The position numbers and the translations under genes are program-made. From UBA1930 sp943368475 (lineage in GTDB: Bacteria > Bacteroidota > Bacteroidia > Chitinophagales > Chitinophagaceae), in the NCBI GenBank assembly GCA_943368475.1, contig CALRLF020000008.1:31032-95031 (forward strand): a stretch of DNA of 64,000 bases, written 5' to 3'. Positions 16,781-24,360 of this stretch are shown here, piece by piece. The notes beneath the pieces were generated by a model that worked only from the letters and a program-made list of their open reading frames with translations, ran no database searches and was not told the DNA's origin. The first letter of the stretch is position 1; each line of letters begins with the position of its first letter.

Positions 16781-17854
16781 ATGCAATTCAGGAATTTTAA
16801 AATGGTAAGTTATGTGGTGTACGGTCGTGGAAGTTTTAACCAATTAGACGAAATTTTAGCACCACAACGCAAAGGTGATGCTCCAATGATATTTTTAGTA
16901 GATCATTTTTTTGAAGGAAAGGCATTGGGAAATCGTGTGCCATTGAGAGGTAAAGACAAAATTATTTTTGCCGATGTTACTTATGAGCCAAAAACTACAC
17001 AAGTAGATGCTTTGGCTAAGCAATTAAGAGAAGAGTTTGGAACAGTAAGTGGTGTAATTGGTATTGGTGGTGGCAGTACAATGGACTTAGCAAAAGCTGT
17101 TGCTTTGATGATGAACAATCCTGGCAGCAGTGCTGATTATCAGGGTTGGGATTTGGTAAAACAAGCAGGCGTTTACAAAGCTGGTATTCCTACCTTAAGT
17201 GGTACAGGTGCTGAAGTAAGTAGAACAACTGTACTTACTGGCCCTGTTCGCAAATTAGGTATGAACAGTGATTTTACACCTTTCGATCAAATTGTTTTAG
17301 ATCCTGAATTATGTAAAGATGCTCCAAAAAACCAGCGTTTTTATACAGGTATGGATTGCTACATTCATTGCATTGAAAGTTTAGAAGGCACTTACTTAAA
17401 TGAGTTTAGTAAAAGCTATGGAGAAAAAGCATTGCAATTGTGTAGAGAAATATTTTTAGAAAATCCTGTATGGACAGATGAACACGACGATAAATTAATG
17501 ATGGCTTCTTATGCTGGTGGCATGAGCATCGCTTATAGCCAGGTGGGTGTTGCACATGCAGTAAGTTATGGTTTAAGTTATTTGTTGGGTACAAAACATG
17601 GTGTTGGAAACTGTATTGTAATGAATCATTTAGAAGAATATTATCCTGCAGGCGTTGAAGAGTTTAAAAAGATGGTAGAATTGGGTGGCTTCGATATTCC
17701 ACAAGGCATTTGTGCCAATTTAACGGATGAACAATTTGAAGCCATGATGAATGTAAGCCTTGGCATGAAACCTTTATGGGAAAACGCTTTGGGCAAAGAC
17801 TGGGAAAAAATAATGACCAGAGAAAAATTGAGAGCTTTATACGAAAAGTTATAA
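16781..17854 (+). CDS. kdnB: iron-containing alcohol dehydrogenase, probable 3-deoxy-manno-octulosonate 8-oxidase KdnB
   Basis: A 357-residue group III metal-dependent dehydrogenase. It has the nucleotide motif IGIGGGSTMDLAKAVALM and metal-ligand region (TGMDCYIHCIESLEGTY, VGVAHAVSYGLSYLLGTKHG). As I recall the Shewanella KdnB sequence, the same GRGSFNQLD, SSADYQGWDLV, TLSGTGAEVSRTTVLTGP and FTPFDQIVLDPEL stretches occur there. KdnB oxidises Kdo at C8 before transamination by KdnA to 8-amino-3,8-dideoxy-octulosonate. Adjacency to kdsB supports this. No kdnA aminotransferase is in the window. The alternative is a generic Fe-dependent alcohol dehydrogenase. Confidence 0.82.
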   Translation: MQFRNFKMVSYVVYGRGSFNQLDEILAPQRKGDAPMIFLVDHFFEGKALGNRVPLRGKDKIIFADVTYEPKTTQVDALAKQLREEFGTVSGVIGIGGGSTMDLAKAVALMMNNPGSSADYQGWDLVKQAGVYKAGIPTLSGTGAEVSRTTVLTGPVRKLGMNSDFTPFDQIVLDPELCKDAPKNQRFYTGMDCYIHCIESLEGTYLNEFSKSYGEKALQLCREIFLENPVWTDEHDDKLMMASYAGGMSIAYSQVGVAHAVSYGLSYLLGTKHGVGNCIVMNHLEEYYPAGVEEFKKMVELGGFDIPQGICANLTDEQFEAMMNVSLGMKPLWENALGKDWEKIMTREKLRALYEKL

Positions 17855-17887
17855 TTTATTATATCCCAGTTTCAATAAAAAATAATA

Positions 17888-18760
17888 ATGATGCAAACCA
17901 TAACGAATAAAATTTTAACCATTAAGATTAACCCTAAAGGAGCAGAGCTAACCAGCATTTTTAACCATGAAACTGGCTTAGAATATTTATGGAATGGAGA
18001 CCCTGCTTTTTGGCCAAAACAAAGCCCGGTTTTGTTTCCTATTGTTGGTGGATTGCGAAATGGAACCTACAACTACAAAGGCAAAAGCTATCAAATGGGG
18101 CGTCATGGCTTTACCAGAGAGTTTGAATTTGAAATCACCCATACAACTACAAATAGCGTAACTTTTACATTAATCCAAAACAGAAAAACCTTAGAACAGT
18201 ATCCATTTAATTTTTCTTTTTCGGTTACCTATTCTATCAACAAAAATATACTTACCTGTGCCTATAGTGTAACCAATACAGGCAATGAAATCATGTATTT
18301 TTCTTGTGGAGCACATCCTGCATTCAATGTTCCATTAACCAGTGATACAACTTATACAGATTGGTATTTGAAATTTTCATCTGTAGAAAATACGCCTAAA
18401 TGGGTACTTTCTAAAAATGGATTAATCGATAACGAACCTGTTGCTTGTTTAGAAAATACCAATCAATTGCCATTGAGTAAACCTTTGTTTTACGGCGATG
18501 CATTGATATTTAAGAGCTTGAAATCTGATGCTATTACCATTCAATCAGATAAGTCAACACATGGCTTAACATTAAATTCAGTAGGGTTTCCTTACTATGG
18601 AATCTGGGCTTTTAAAGATGCCAATTTTGTTTGCTTAGAACCTTGGTTTGGTTTAAATGATACTGAAGCTAGCACAGGAGAATTAAATGAAAAAGAAGGC
18701 ATTTTAAGTTTGGCACCTAATGAAAACTGGACAAAAAGCTGGATGGTAGAAATGTTTTAG
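17888..18760 (+). CDS. aldose 1-epimerase family protein (LacX-like)
   Basis: A 290-residue galactose-mutarotase-fold protein of the LacX/YeaD-like branch. Diagnostic stretches are EYLWNGDPAFWPKQSPVLFPIVGGLRNG split over residues about 29-56, MGRHGFTREFEFE, FSCGAHPAFNVPL (conserved His) and VCLEPWFGLND (catalytic Glu). Cytoplasmic, no signal peptide. It follows kdnB by 33 bp and may be co-transcribed. Two adjacent ATG codons (17888 and 17891) are both possible starts. The sugar substrate is unknown. Confidence 0.87.
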   Translation: MMQTITNKILTIKINPKGAELTSIFNHETGLEYLWNGDPAFWPKQSPVLFPIVGGLRNGTYNYKGKSYQMGRHGFTREFEFEITHTTTNSVTFTLIQNRKTLEQYPFNFSFSVTYSINKNILTCAYSVTNTGNEIMYFSCGAHPAFNVPLTSDTTYTDWYLKFSSVENTPKWVLSKNGLIDNEPVACLENTNQLPLSKPLFYGDALIFKSLKSDAITIQSDKSTHGLTLNSVGFPYYGIWAFKDANFVCLEPWFGLNDTEASTGELNEKEGILSLAPNENWTKSWMVEMF

Positions 18761-18783
18761 AAATACAAGGTTATTTTAACTAA

Positions 18784-18815
18784 AAAAGGATGTTCAGTAA
18801 TGAACATCCTTTGTT
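18784..18815. terminator. bidirectional intrinsic terminator
   Basis: A 12-bp perfect stem, 18785-18796 (AAAGGATGTTCA) with 18801-18812 (TGAACATCCTTT), loop GTAA. A-run on the left and T-rich tail on the right, so it can serve the + strand epimerase gene and the convergent minus-strand DUF4783-like gene. Confidence 0.85.
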
Positions 18816-18830
18816 TAATTTATTTTTAGC

Positions 18831-19211
18831 TTAGTTAATTCTTATGGTAATAATGCCTTGCTTATCGTCGCTTTTTTTCATCATCAAGGTAATATTAAAG
18901 CCTTTGCCTGCATTCTTTAGTTTACCAGCCATATACATAGTGCCTCCCATTTCTCTTTGAGAGGCTAATTCAAAACCTTTAATGCCATTATCAGCAAAAA
19001 ATGCCTTCAAAGCAATACCAGCTTGGTTTTTGCCCATATTTTTTACCTCATCTTTTTCGGGTAGTTTCAAGTCTATAAAGCTATCAAAAAAAGTAGCCAA
19101 TTGCTCGGCATTTGCTGCTTTTAAAGCTTTAATAATTCCATCACTATCAACTTTTGCAGTGAATGAAAGTGAAAAAAATCCAACAAAAAACAATAACAAT
19201 AACTTTTTCAT
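18831..19211 (-). CDS. secreted DUF4783-like protein
   Basis: A 126-residue protein with a signal peptide (KKLLLLFFVGFFSLSFTAKV) and a compact alpha/beta body resembling the SnoaL/NTF2-like DUF4783 family found only in Bacteroidota: DGIIKALKAANAEQLATFFDSFIDLKLP, then KNMGKNQAGIALKAFFADN and strands with MYMAGKLKNAGKGFNITLMM. Function unknown; export to the periplasm is predicted. It converges on the epimerase gene and shares its terminator. The divergent upstream neighbour is gpmI. Confidence 0.75.
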   Translation of the reverse strand: MKKLLLLFFVGFFSLSFTAKVDSDGIIKALKAANAEQLATFFDSFIDLKLPEKDEVKNMGKNQAGIALKAFFADNGIKGFELASQREMGGTMYMAGKLKNAGKGFNITLMMKKSDDKQGIITIRIN

Positions 19212-19337
19212 GTATAATTTTTTTTGGCTTTCGCCAATCTTAGCTTGCTAAAACCGTACCAAAGTACAACTAATTGGTAAGCATGCCTAAAGTTAATCAT
19301 ATCGACTACATATTTCCAAAAAGTGTAGCTTTACAGC

Positions 19338-20855
19338 ATGAGCAAGAAAGTTATTTTAATTATCATGGACGGATGGGGATTGGGCAAAACTAAAACAGCC
19401 GATGCCATCCAAAACGCACAAGTTCCATTTGTGACGTCATTATATAGTAAATATCCCAATAGCACATTGGTTACCTGTGGAGAAGCAGTGGGTTTACCCG
19501 ATGGTCAAATGGGTAATAGTGAAGTTGGTCACCTGAATTTAGGTGCTGGAAGAGTAGTGTATCAAGAATTACAGCGAATTAATGTAGCCATTAGAGACCT
19601 TTCTTTTTTTGAGAATGAAAAATTGAATGCTGCAATAGCTTATGCAAAAAATAACAATAAAGCTTTACACTTAATTGGTTTGGCAAGCGATGGTGGTGTA
19701 CACTCACACACTAGTCACTTAAAAGCAATTGTAGATGCAGTTGAAAAAGCAGGCTTGACGCAAGTTTACATTCATGCTTTTACCGATGGTAGAGATTGTG
19801 ACCCAAAAAGTGGATTGGGTTTTATACATAATATACAAGAACATATTGCACCCACCCATGCAAAAATTGCCAGCATAACAGGTCGTTATTATGCTATGGA
19901 TAGAGACAAACGTTGGGAACGTGTGAAACTGGCTTATGATGCTTTGGTAAATGGTGTTGGTGAGCAAAGCAATGATTTGGCTGTTACTTTAAAACAATCA
20001 TACGATGCAGGTGTAACCGATGAGTTTATTAAGCCAATTATCAACAGTAGCTTAAATACTGCTGAAGCATCTATTAAAGATGGGGATGCAGTAATTTGTT
20101 TCAATTTTAGAACCGATCGTTGCCGTGAAATAACAGAAGTGTTAACACAGCAAAATTTTCCTGAACAAAATATGAAAGCTTTGGAGTTGAATTATACAAC
20201 CATGACGGAGTATGATTCAACTTTTAAAAACATTCAGGTAATGTTCGAAAATGATAATCTGAATAATACTTTGGGTGAAGTGTTGGCTGCCAATGGCAAA
20301 AAGCAAATCCGATTGGCTGAAACAGAAAAATATCCTCATGTAACTTTCTTCTTTAGTGGAGGAAGAGAAAAAGAATTTGATGGGGAAAGAAGAATGATTG
20401 TACCTTCTCCAAAAGTTGCTACATACGATTTACAACCCGAAATGAGTGCAGTTGGTTTAACAGATACATTGATTCCTGAAATTGAAAATGAAACAGCCGA
20501 TTTTATTTGTTTGAACTATGCAAATGCAGATATGGTTGGTCATACAGGCGTTTTTAGTGCTGTTGTAAAAGCTGTTGAAACTGTGGATGCTTGTGTTGAA
20601 AGAGTTGTATCGGCTGCTTTAAAACACAATTACACCGTTTTATTAACTGCCGATCATGGCAATGCCGATTTTATGGTTAATGAAGATGGCAGCCCCAATA
20701 CACAACATTCCTTAAATCTTGTTCCATTATTTTTAATAGACAATGAATTTAAAGGAACTTTGAAGGCTGGTAAACTGGGCGATATTGCCCCAACTGTACT
20801 TAGTATTATGCAATTGCCTGTTCCTAAAGAAATGACTGGAACTGTTTTAATTTAA
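19338..20855 (+). CDS. gpmI: 2,3-bisphosphoglycerate-independent phosphoglycerate mutase
   Basis: GpmI interconverts 3- and 2-phosphoglycerate in glycolysis using two Mn ions. 505 residues, full length. It begins KKVILIIMDGWGLG (metal Asp), has the phospho-Ser loop GQMGNSEVGHLNLGAGR (Ser at about 62), FTDGRDCDPKSG, ASITGRYYAMDRDKRW, ICFNFRTDRCREI, CLNYANADMVGHTG and TADHGNADFM. Cytoplasmic. It is followed 15 bp later by a haem-binding-domain gene that is probably co-transcribed. A weak -7 box (TAGCTTTA) lies near 19325. Confidence 0.97.
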   Translation: MSKKVILIIMDGWGLGKTKTADAIQNAQVPFVTSLYSKYPNSTLVTCGEAVGLPDGQMGNSEVGHLNLGAGRVVYQELQRINVAIRDLSFFENEKLNAAIAYAKNNNKALHLIGLASDGGVHSHTSHLKAIVDAVEKAGLTQVYIHAFTDGRDCDPKSGLGFIHNIQEHIAPTHAKIASITGRYYAMDRDKRWERVKLAYDALVNGVGEQSNDLAVTLKQSYDAGVTDEFIKPIINSSLNTAEASIKDGDAVICFNFRTDRCREITEVLTQQNFPEQNMKALELNYTTMTEYDSTFKNIQVMFENDNLNNTLGEVLAANGKKQIRLAETEKYPHVTFFFSGGREKEFDGERRMIVPSPKVATYDLQPEMSAVGLTDTLIPEIENETADFICLNYANADMVGHTGVFSAVVKAVETVDACVERVVSAALKHNYTVLLTADHGNADFMVNEDGSPNTQHSLNLVPLFLIDNEFKGTLKAGKLGDIAPTVLSIMQLPVPKEMTGTVLI

Positions 20856-20870
20856 CCCAAATCAAAAAAC

Positions 20871-21365
20871 ATGAAAATTGTAAAAAAAATACTGATTGTT
20901 TTATTGTTTTTATTTATTGCAATTCAATTTATACGACCAGCAAAAAATCAATCTACAGAGCTTACAGCTAACCATATTTACAATGTTTACGCAACGGGTG
21001 ATAATGTAAAAAACATATTGGATAAAGCCTGTAACGATTGTCATAGCAACAATACCAAATACCCTTGGTATGCTGCAATACAGCCAGTTGCTTGGTGGTT
21101 AAACGATCATGTTAAAGATGGTAAAAAGCACTTAAATTTTAGTGAGTATGGAGCTTATAATTTAAGAAGGCAATACCACAAAATGGAAGAAGTAATTGAT
21201 GAAGTAAAAGAAGGAGAAATGCCTTTAAATAGCTACACAATAATACACAGCAATGCTAAATTAACTGCTGATGAAAAAGCTATAATTACAGGCTGGGCTC
21301 AAAGTATTATGGATTCCATGAAAGCAAAATACCCAATTGATAGTCTTGTTAAAAAGAAAAAATAG
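20871..21365 (+). CDS. haem-binding domain protein with a c-type CxxCH motif
   Basis: A 164-residue protein with one N-terminal hydrophobic segment (ILIVLLFLFIAIQFIRP) acting as signal peptide or anchor. A single CNDCH motif (about residues 59-63) is followed by NNTKYPWYAAIQPVAWWLNDHVKDGKKHLNFSEY, the pattern of the Haem_bd (PF14376) family common in Bacteroidota. A Met in GEMPLNSYTIIHSNAKLT could be the distal haem ligand. Predicted periplasmic or membrane-anchored monohaem protein. Partner unknown. It lies 15 bp after gpmI, with a terminator directly downstream. Confidence 0.85.
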   Translation: MKIVKKILIVLLFLFIAIQFIRPAKNQSTELTANHIYNVYATGDNVKNILDKACNDCHSNNTKYPWYAAIQPVAWWLNDHVKDGKKHLNFSEYGAYNLRRQYHKMEEVIDEVKEGEMPLNSYTIIHSNAKLTADEKAIITGWAQSIMDSMKAKYPIDSLVKKKK

Positions 21366-21389
21366 GTTTTTTCAAGTAAAGAATCAAAG

Positions 21390-21416
21390 GCCTTGCACAT
21401 AAATGCAAGGCTTTTG
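21390..21416 (+). terminator. intrinsic terminator after the haem-binding protein gene
   Basis: An 8-bp stem, 21390-21397 (GCCTTGCA) with 21404-21411 (TGCAAGGC), 6-nt loop, then TTTTG. The tail overlaps the -33 element proposed for engB. Confidence 0.8.
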
Positions 21417-21446
21417 TTTAAGTAGCCACTCCTATAATTACATTTG
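21413..21446 (+). promoter_or_regulatory. probable promoter of engB (TTTG / TACATTTG)
   Basis: A -33 TTTG at 21413-21416 and a -7 TACATTTG at 21439-21446 (consensus TAnnTTTG), with a 22-bp spacer. The predicted transcription start falls on or next to the engB ATG at 21451, implying a leaderless or near-leaderless mRNA. Confidence 0.5.
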
Positions 21447-21450
21447 CAGT

Positions 21451-22065
21451 ATGACAATAAAATCAGCCAAGTACGTTATTTCATCTCCAACATTCGATAA
21501 ATGCCCTGAGCCAACAAAGCCAGAATATGCTTTTATTGGCAGAAGCAATGTGGGTAAATCTTCGTTGATTAACATGCTGGTTAATCAAAAAAAATTGGCT
21601 AAAACTTCTGGAACACCGGGTAAAACACAGTTAATCAATCATTTCATTATTAACGAGAAATGGTATATAGTTGATTTGCCTGGTTATGGTTATGCAAAGC
21701 GTTCTCAAAACGATAGAAACCGTTGGGAACAAATGATTGAGCACTATTTTAAGAAGAGAGAAAACTTAGTAAATGTTTTTGTATTAATTGATGCAAGGCA
21801 TGCACCTCAAAAAAATGATTTGGAATTTGTAAATCAATTGGGGCGTTGGGAAGTGCCTTTTACCTTGGTATTTACCAAAGCCGATAAAGAAAAACCGGGT
21901 GTAGTAAAACGAAATGAACAATTGTTTTTAGACAAGATGAGAGAAACCTGGCAGTTTTTGCCTCAAAGTTTTGTTACAAGTGCCGAGAAGAAGACTGGAC
22001 GAGACGAGGTTTTACAATTTATACAACAATGTAACGATCGTATAAAAGAAAATGAGTTGACCTAA
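21451..22065 (+). CDS. engB: ribosome biogenesis GTPase EngB/YsxC/YihA
   Basis: An essential small GTPase for late 50S subunit assembly. 204 residues from the ATG at 21451, which gives the family N-terminus IKSAKYVISSPTFDKCPEPT; the longer frame from 21403 runs through a terminator and promoter. G motifs: G1 GRSNVGKSSL, G2 region SGTPGKTQ, G3 DLPGYG, G4 TKAD, G5-like VTSAEKKTG. The last six codons and the stop are part of an 18-bp terminator hairpin (22044-22083). Convergent with the ArsR gene. Confidence 0.96.
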   Translation: MTIKSAKYVISSPTFDKCPEPTKPEYAFIGRSNVGKSSLINMLVNQKKLAKTSGTPGKTQLINHFIINEKWYIVDLPGYGYAKRSQNDRNRWEQMIEHYFKKRENLVNVFVLIDARHAPQKNDLEFVNQLGRWEVPFTLVFTKADKEKPGVVKRNEQLFLDKMRETWQFLPQSFVTSAEKKTGRDEVLQFIQQCNDRIKENELT

Positions 22066-22084
22066 GTCAACTCATTTTCTTTTT
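22044..22084 (+). terminator. intrinsic terminator overlapping the engB stop codon
   Basis: A perfect 18-bp stem, 22044-22061 with 22066-22083, whose 4-nt loop CTAA contains part of the in-frame TAA stop of engB. The stem encodes the last residues K-E-N-E-L. A T tract ends the hairpin. It is A/T-symmetrical enough to work also for the convergent minus-strand gene. Confidence 0.85.
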
Positions 22085-22119
22085 AACACTAAGTTTCCTG
22101 TGGAGAGCATAGTGGGGAA

Positions 22120-22449
22120 TTACCCTAAAAGTTCATCTACGAACTTAACCACTTCAGCAAGACGTGCATAGTTTACACTGTAATGGATAAACTTACCATC
22201 ACGTGTTGTACTTACAATTCCTGCTCTGCGTAAAATCGCAAGATGCTGAGAAGCAACTGATTGCTCTAATCTCAACTTCACATACAATTCTGTAACAGTG
22301 ATTTGCTTTTTGTCATCAATGAGTTTAATCATTTGCTGACGAAGCTTGTGGTTTACTGCTCTTAAGATTAAAGCAGCTTTCTTGGTACGCAAATAATCCA
22401 CCTTTAGTGCATTTTTGCCACTAGACAATGTGATACTTGTTTGACTCAT
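22120..22449 (-). CDS. ArsR/SmtB-family winged-helix regulator
   Basis: A 109-residue winged-helix DNA-binding protein: LRAVNHKLRQQMIKLIDDKKQITVTELYVKLRLEQSVASQHLAILRRAGIVSTTRDGKFIHYSVN is split here as helices 1-5 plus the wing over residues about 25-90. The recognition helix is RLEQSVASQHLAIL. There is no Cys-based metal site, so it may sense something other than metal or act through redox-independent contacts. The ATG at 22449 is preferred to an upstream TTG, which adds a non-conserved Phe/Ile-rich tail. No obvious target operon lies beside it. Confidence 0.88.
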   Translation of the reverse strand: MSQTSITLSSGKNALKVDYLRTKKAALILRAVNHKLRQQMIKLIDDKKQITVTELYVKLRLEQSVASQHLAILRRAGIVSTTRDGKFIHYSVNYARLAEVVKFVDELLG

Positions 22450-22539
22450 AATTTTTAAATTTGGGGGGTTTAAAAAAATTTCCGTAAATGTATAAAAAAT
22501 AATATAATTATAAAAGATAATTACCAAAACTTTTTTTAT

Positions 22540-23241
22540 TTATTTTTTTGAAGTCGCAGGATTGTAGAACTCTTTTCCATAAAAAGGTTCACTATAAGCT
22601 AAATTGGCAAAGGATTTTAGTTTGTAATGATTTTCTGCCAAAGCAATCATGTTTTGTGCTGAATAAATTGTATAAAGGAATAAGGCATTACCCGTTTTTA
22701 ATAAAGATTTAAGTTTTATATGTCCACTGCCTCCAAAAAGGATTAAATTTTCACTCAATTCATTTGAAAAACTATCTTCAGTAAGAATCATTGGGCATGG
22801 TGCAAGTACAGTTTCTTTTATTTTGTTGTACAAGGCTGTAAAAACTTCCATTCGTCTTGCATCTATTAGTGGGCAGTATAGTATTGGTAATGAATTGTTT
22901 GAAGGAATTATTGCACTTGCGTCAGCTTCCATTGCTGCTACCATTACTTCTAATGTGTTTAATGTAATCAATGGCTTATTAATAGCATAACAAATGCCTT
23001 TGGCAGAGGATAAGCCCACACGTAAACCAGTATAACTTCCTGGACCATTGGTTACAGCAACTGCATCTAATTGATTGATATTGATTGAAGATTGATTTAA
23101 AATTTGTTGAATGGCTGGTTGTAAAAAAGAAGCATGGTTTTTCTGTTCCTTACTTTCTTCAAATGCAATTACATTGCCATTTTGTGATAAGCAAATACTT
23201 GCATTTTCGGTAGCGGTATCAATATTTAAAATTAGAGCCAA
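22540..23241 (-). CDS. tsaB: tRNA threonylcarbamoyladenosine biosynthesis protein TsaB
   Basis: TsaB is the ASKHA-fold scaffold partner of TsaD/TsaE in making t6A37 of ANN-decoding tRNAs. 233 residues, beginning ALILNIDTATENASICL, with KNHASFLQPAIQQIL and the signature AVTNGPGSYTGLRVGLSSAKG (about residues 63-83). The C-terminal half is the usual variable region. Cytoplasmic. It sits 4 bp downstream of the 3HCDH-like gene on the same strand, so the two form an operon. Confidence 0.94.
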   Translation of the reverse strand: MALILNIDTATENASICLSQNGNVIAFEESKEQKNHASFLQPAIQQILNQSSININQLDAVAVTNGPGSYTGLRVGLSSAKGICYAINKPLITLNTLEVMVAAMEADASAIIPSNNSLPILYCPLIDARRMEVFTALYNKIKETVLAPCPMILTEDSFSNELSENLILFGGSGHIKLKSLLKTGNALFLYTIYSAQNMIALAENHYKLKSFANLAYSEPFYGKEFYNPATSKK

Positions 23242-23245
23242 AGTA

Positions 23246-23866
23246 TTATGATTTAAGGTTTTGTACAGTTTGTTGCAGCAATAAAGATGGTGTATATCTT
23301 GAATCTTGTTTGCTTAAAACAACTAACAAGTGATAAATTTTATCCAAACCAATTTTTTCACTCCATTCAAATGGCCCCAAAGGATAATTGGTTCCTAGCT
23401 TCATAGCAATATCAATTTCTTCTTTTGTGCTAATGCCATCTGCCAAACCAAAATAAGCTTCATTTACAATCATGGCAATAATTCTTGGTGCAATCATGCC
23501 AGATTCATCAGGCACCAATTGGAAATTCCAACCCAACATTTTCATTGTTGCATCAACATGTTGTTGGTATATAGTTGTAACAATTTCAGCAGTGCTTCTT
23601 TCTATAAATCCATCCCAAGCATTTATTCTAATATAGTTTTCTGGTAACTGATTGCAGGTTGTAATAACTGCATTTACAAAAACGGGTTGACTGGTTTTAT
23701 GAAATGGAGGATTGTTTTCATCGAACAACAAATCGAAAAAAACATCACCCATGGTATTTTCAAATTCACTGACCGATGAAGTAAAAACAAATTGAACACC
23801 TTCAGCAGTTTGCTTTTTCAGTATTTCATTTACCTGCATTTTTGAACATAAAACCACTGCAATCAT
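23246..23866 (-). CDS. 3-hydroxyacyl-CoA dehydrogenase family protein with a reduced N-terminal domain
   Basis: 206 residues. The C-terminal half is a clear 3HCDH C-terminal domain (GMIAPRIIAMIVNEAYFGLADG, EEIDIAMKLGTNYPLGPFEW, YTPSLLLQQ). The N-terminal half, where a Rossmann NAD site with GxGxxG is expected, has no such loop and is about 100 residues short. It may be a structural or lipid-binding relative rather than an active dehydrogenase. The ATG at 23866 is chosen because the longer frame overlaps the ridA start. A minus-strand TACTTTTG box lies just upstream. Operon with tsaB (4 bp). Confidence 0.75.
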   Translation of the reverse strand: MIAVVLCSKMQVNEILKKQTAEGVQFVFTSSVSEFENTMGDVFFDLLFDENNPPFHKTSQPVFVNAVITTCNQLPENYIRINAWDGFIERSTAEIVTTIYQQHVDATMKMLGWNFQLVPDESGMIAPRIIAMIVNEAYFGLADGISTKEEIDIAMKLGTNYPLGPFEWSEKIGLDKIYHLLVVLSKQDSRYTPSLLLQQTVQNLKS

Positions 23867-23941
23867 TATTCTTCGTTTTACGCAAAAGTAAGTTGGTTGA
23901 TTACTAAAAATACAGTTACTTGCTTCATTAAAATAAAATCT

Positions 23942-24328
23942 ATGCCTAAACAAATTATCAATACTTCAAAAGCTCCTGCACCAATTGGCCCTTACAACCA
24001 AGCTGTAAAAGCTGGGGATTTATTGTTTGTGAGTGGACAAATACCAATTGATTCATCAACAAATGAGTTAATTACTGGTTCAATTAAGGAGGAGGCACAT
24101 CAGTCTATGAAAAATATTCAGGCTATTTTAACTGAAGCCCATATTACGTTTGAACATGTAGTTAAAACAACTATTTTTTTGAGTGATATGAGTTTATTTG
24201 CTGAAGTAAATGAAGTATATGGAAGCTATTTTAATGGCGATTTTCCTGCAAGAGAAACTGTTGCCGTTAAAGGTTTACCCAAAGGTGTAAATGTTGAAAT
24301 AAGTGTAATTGCAACCATGAGTTTATAA
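23942..24328 (+). CDS. ridA: RidA family enamine/imine deaminase
   Basis: RidA hydrolyses reactive 2-aminoacrylate and other enamines released by PLP enzymes. 128 residues, starting PKQIINTSKAPAPIGPYNQA. It has GDLLFVSGQIPID, the active-site Arg in DFPARETVAVKGLPKG and the terminal VEISVIA. Cytoplasmic homotrimer in characterised members. The ATG at 23942 gives the family N-terminus; the 15-residue upstream extension is not conserved. Divergent from the 3HCDH-like gene with a spacer of about 75 bp. Confidence 0.95.
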   Translation: MPKQIINTSKAPAPIGPYNQAVKAGDLLFVSGQIPIDSSTNELITGSIKEEAHQSMKNIQAILTEAHITFEHVVKTTIFLSDMSLFAEVNEVYGSYFNGDFPARETVAVKGLPKGVNVEISVIATMSL

Positions 24329-24360
24329 ACAAAAGCCCGATTTACGGGGCTTTTGTTATT
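24328..24360. terminator. bidirectional intrinsic terminator between ridA and the aldose epimerase gene
   Basis: An 11-bp stem, 24328-24338 (AACAAAAGCCC) with 24347-24357 (GGGCTTTTGTT), 8-nt loop, T-rich on the + side. The right arm overlaps the stop codon of the minus-strand gene at 24356. Confidence 0.82.
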
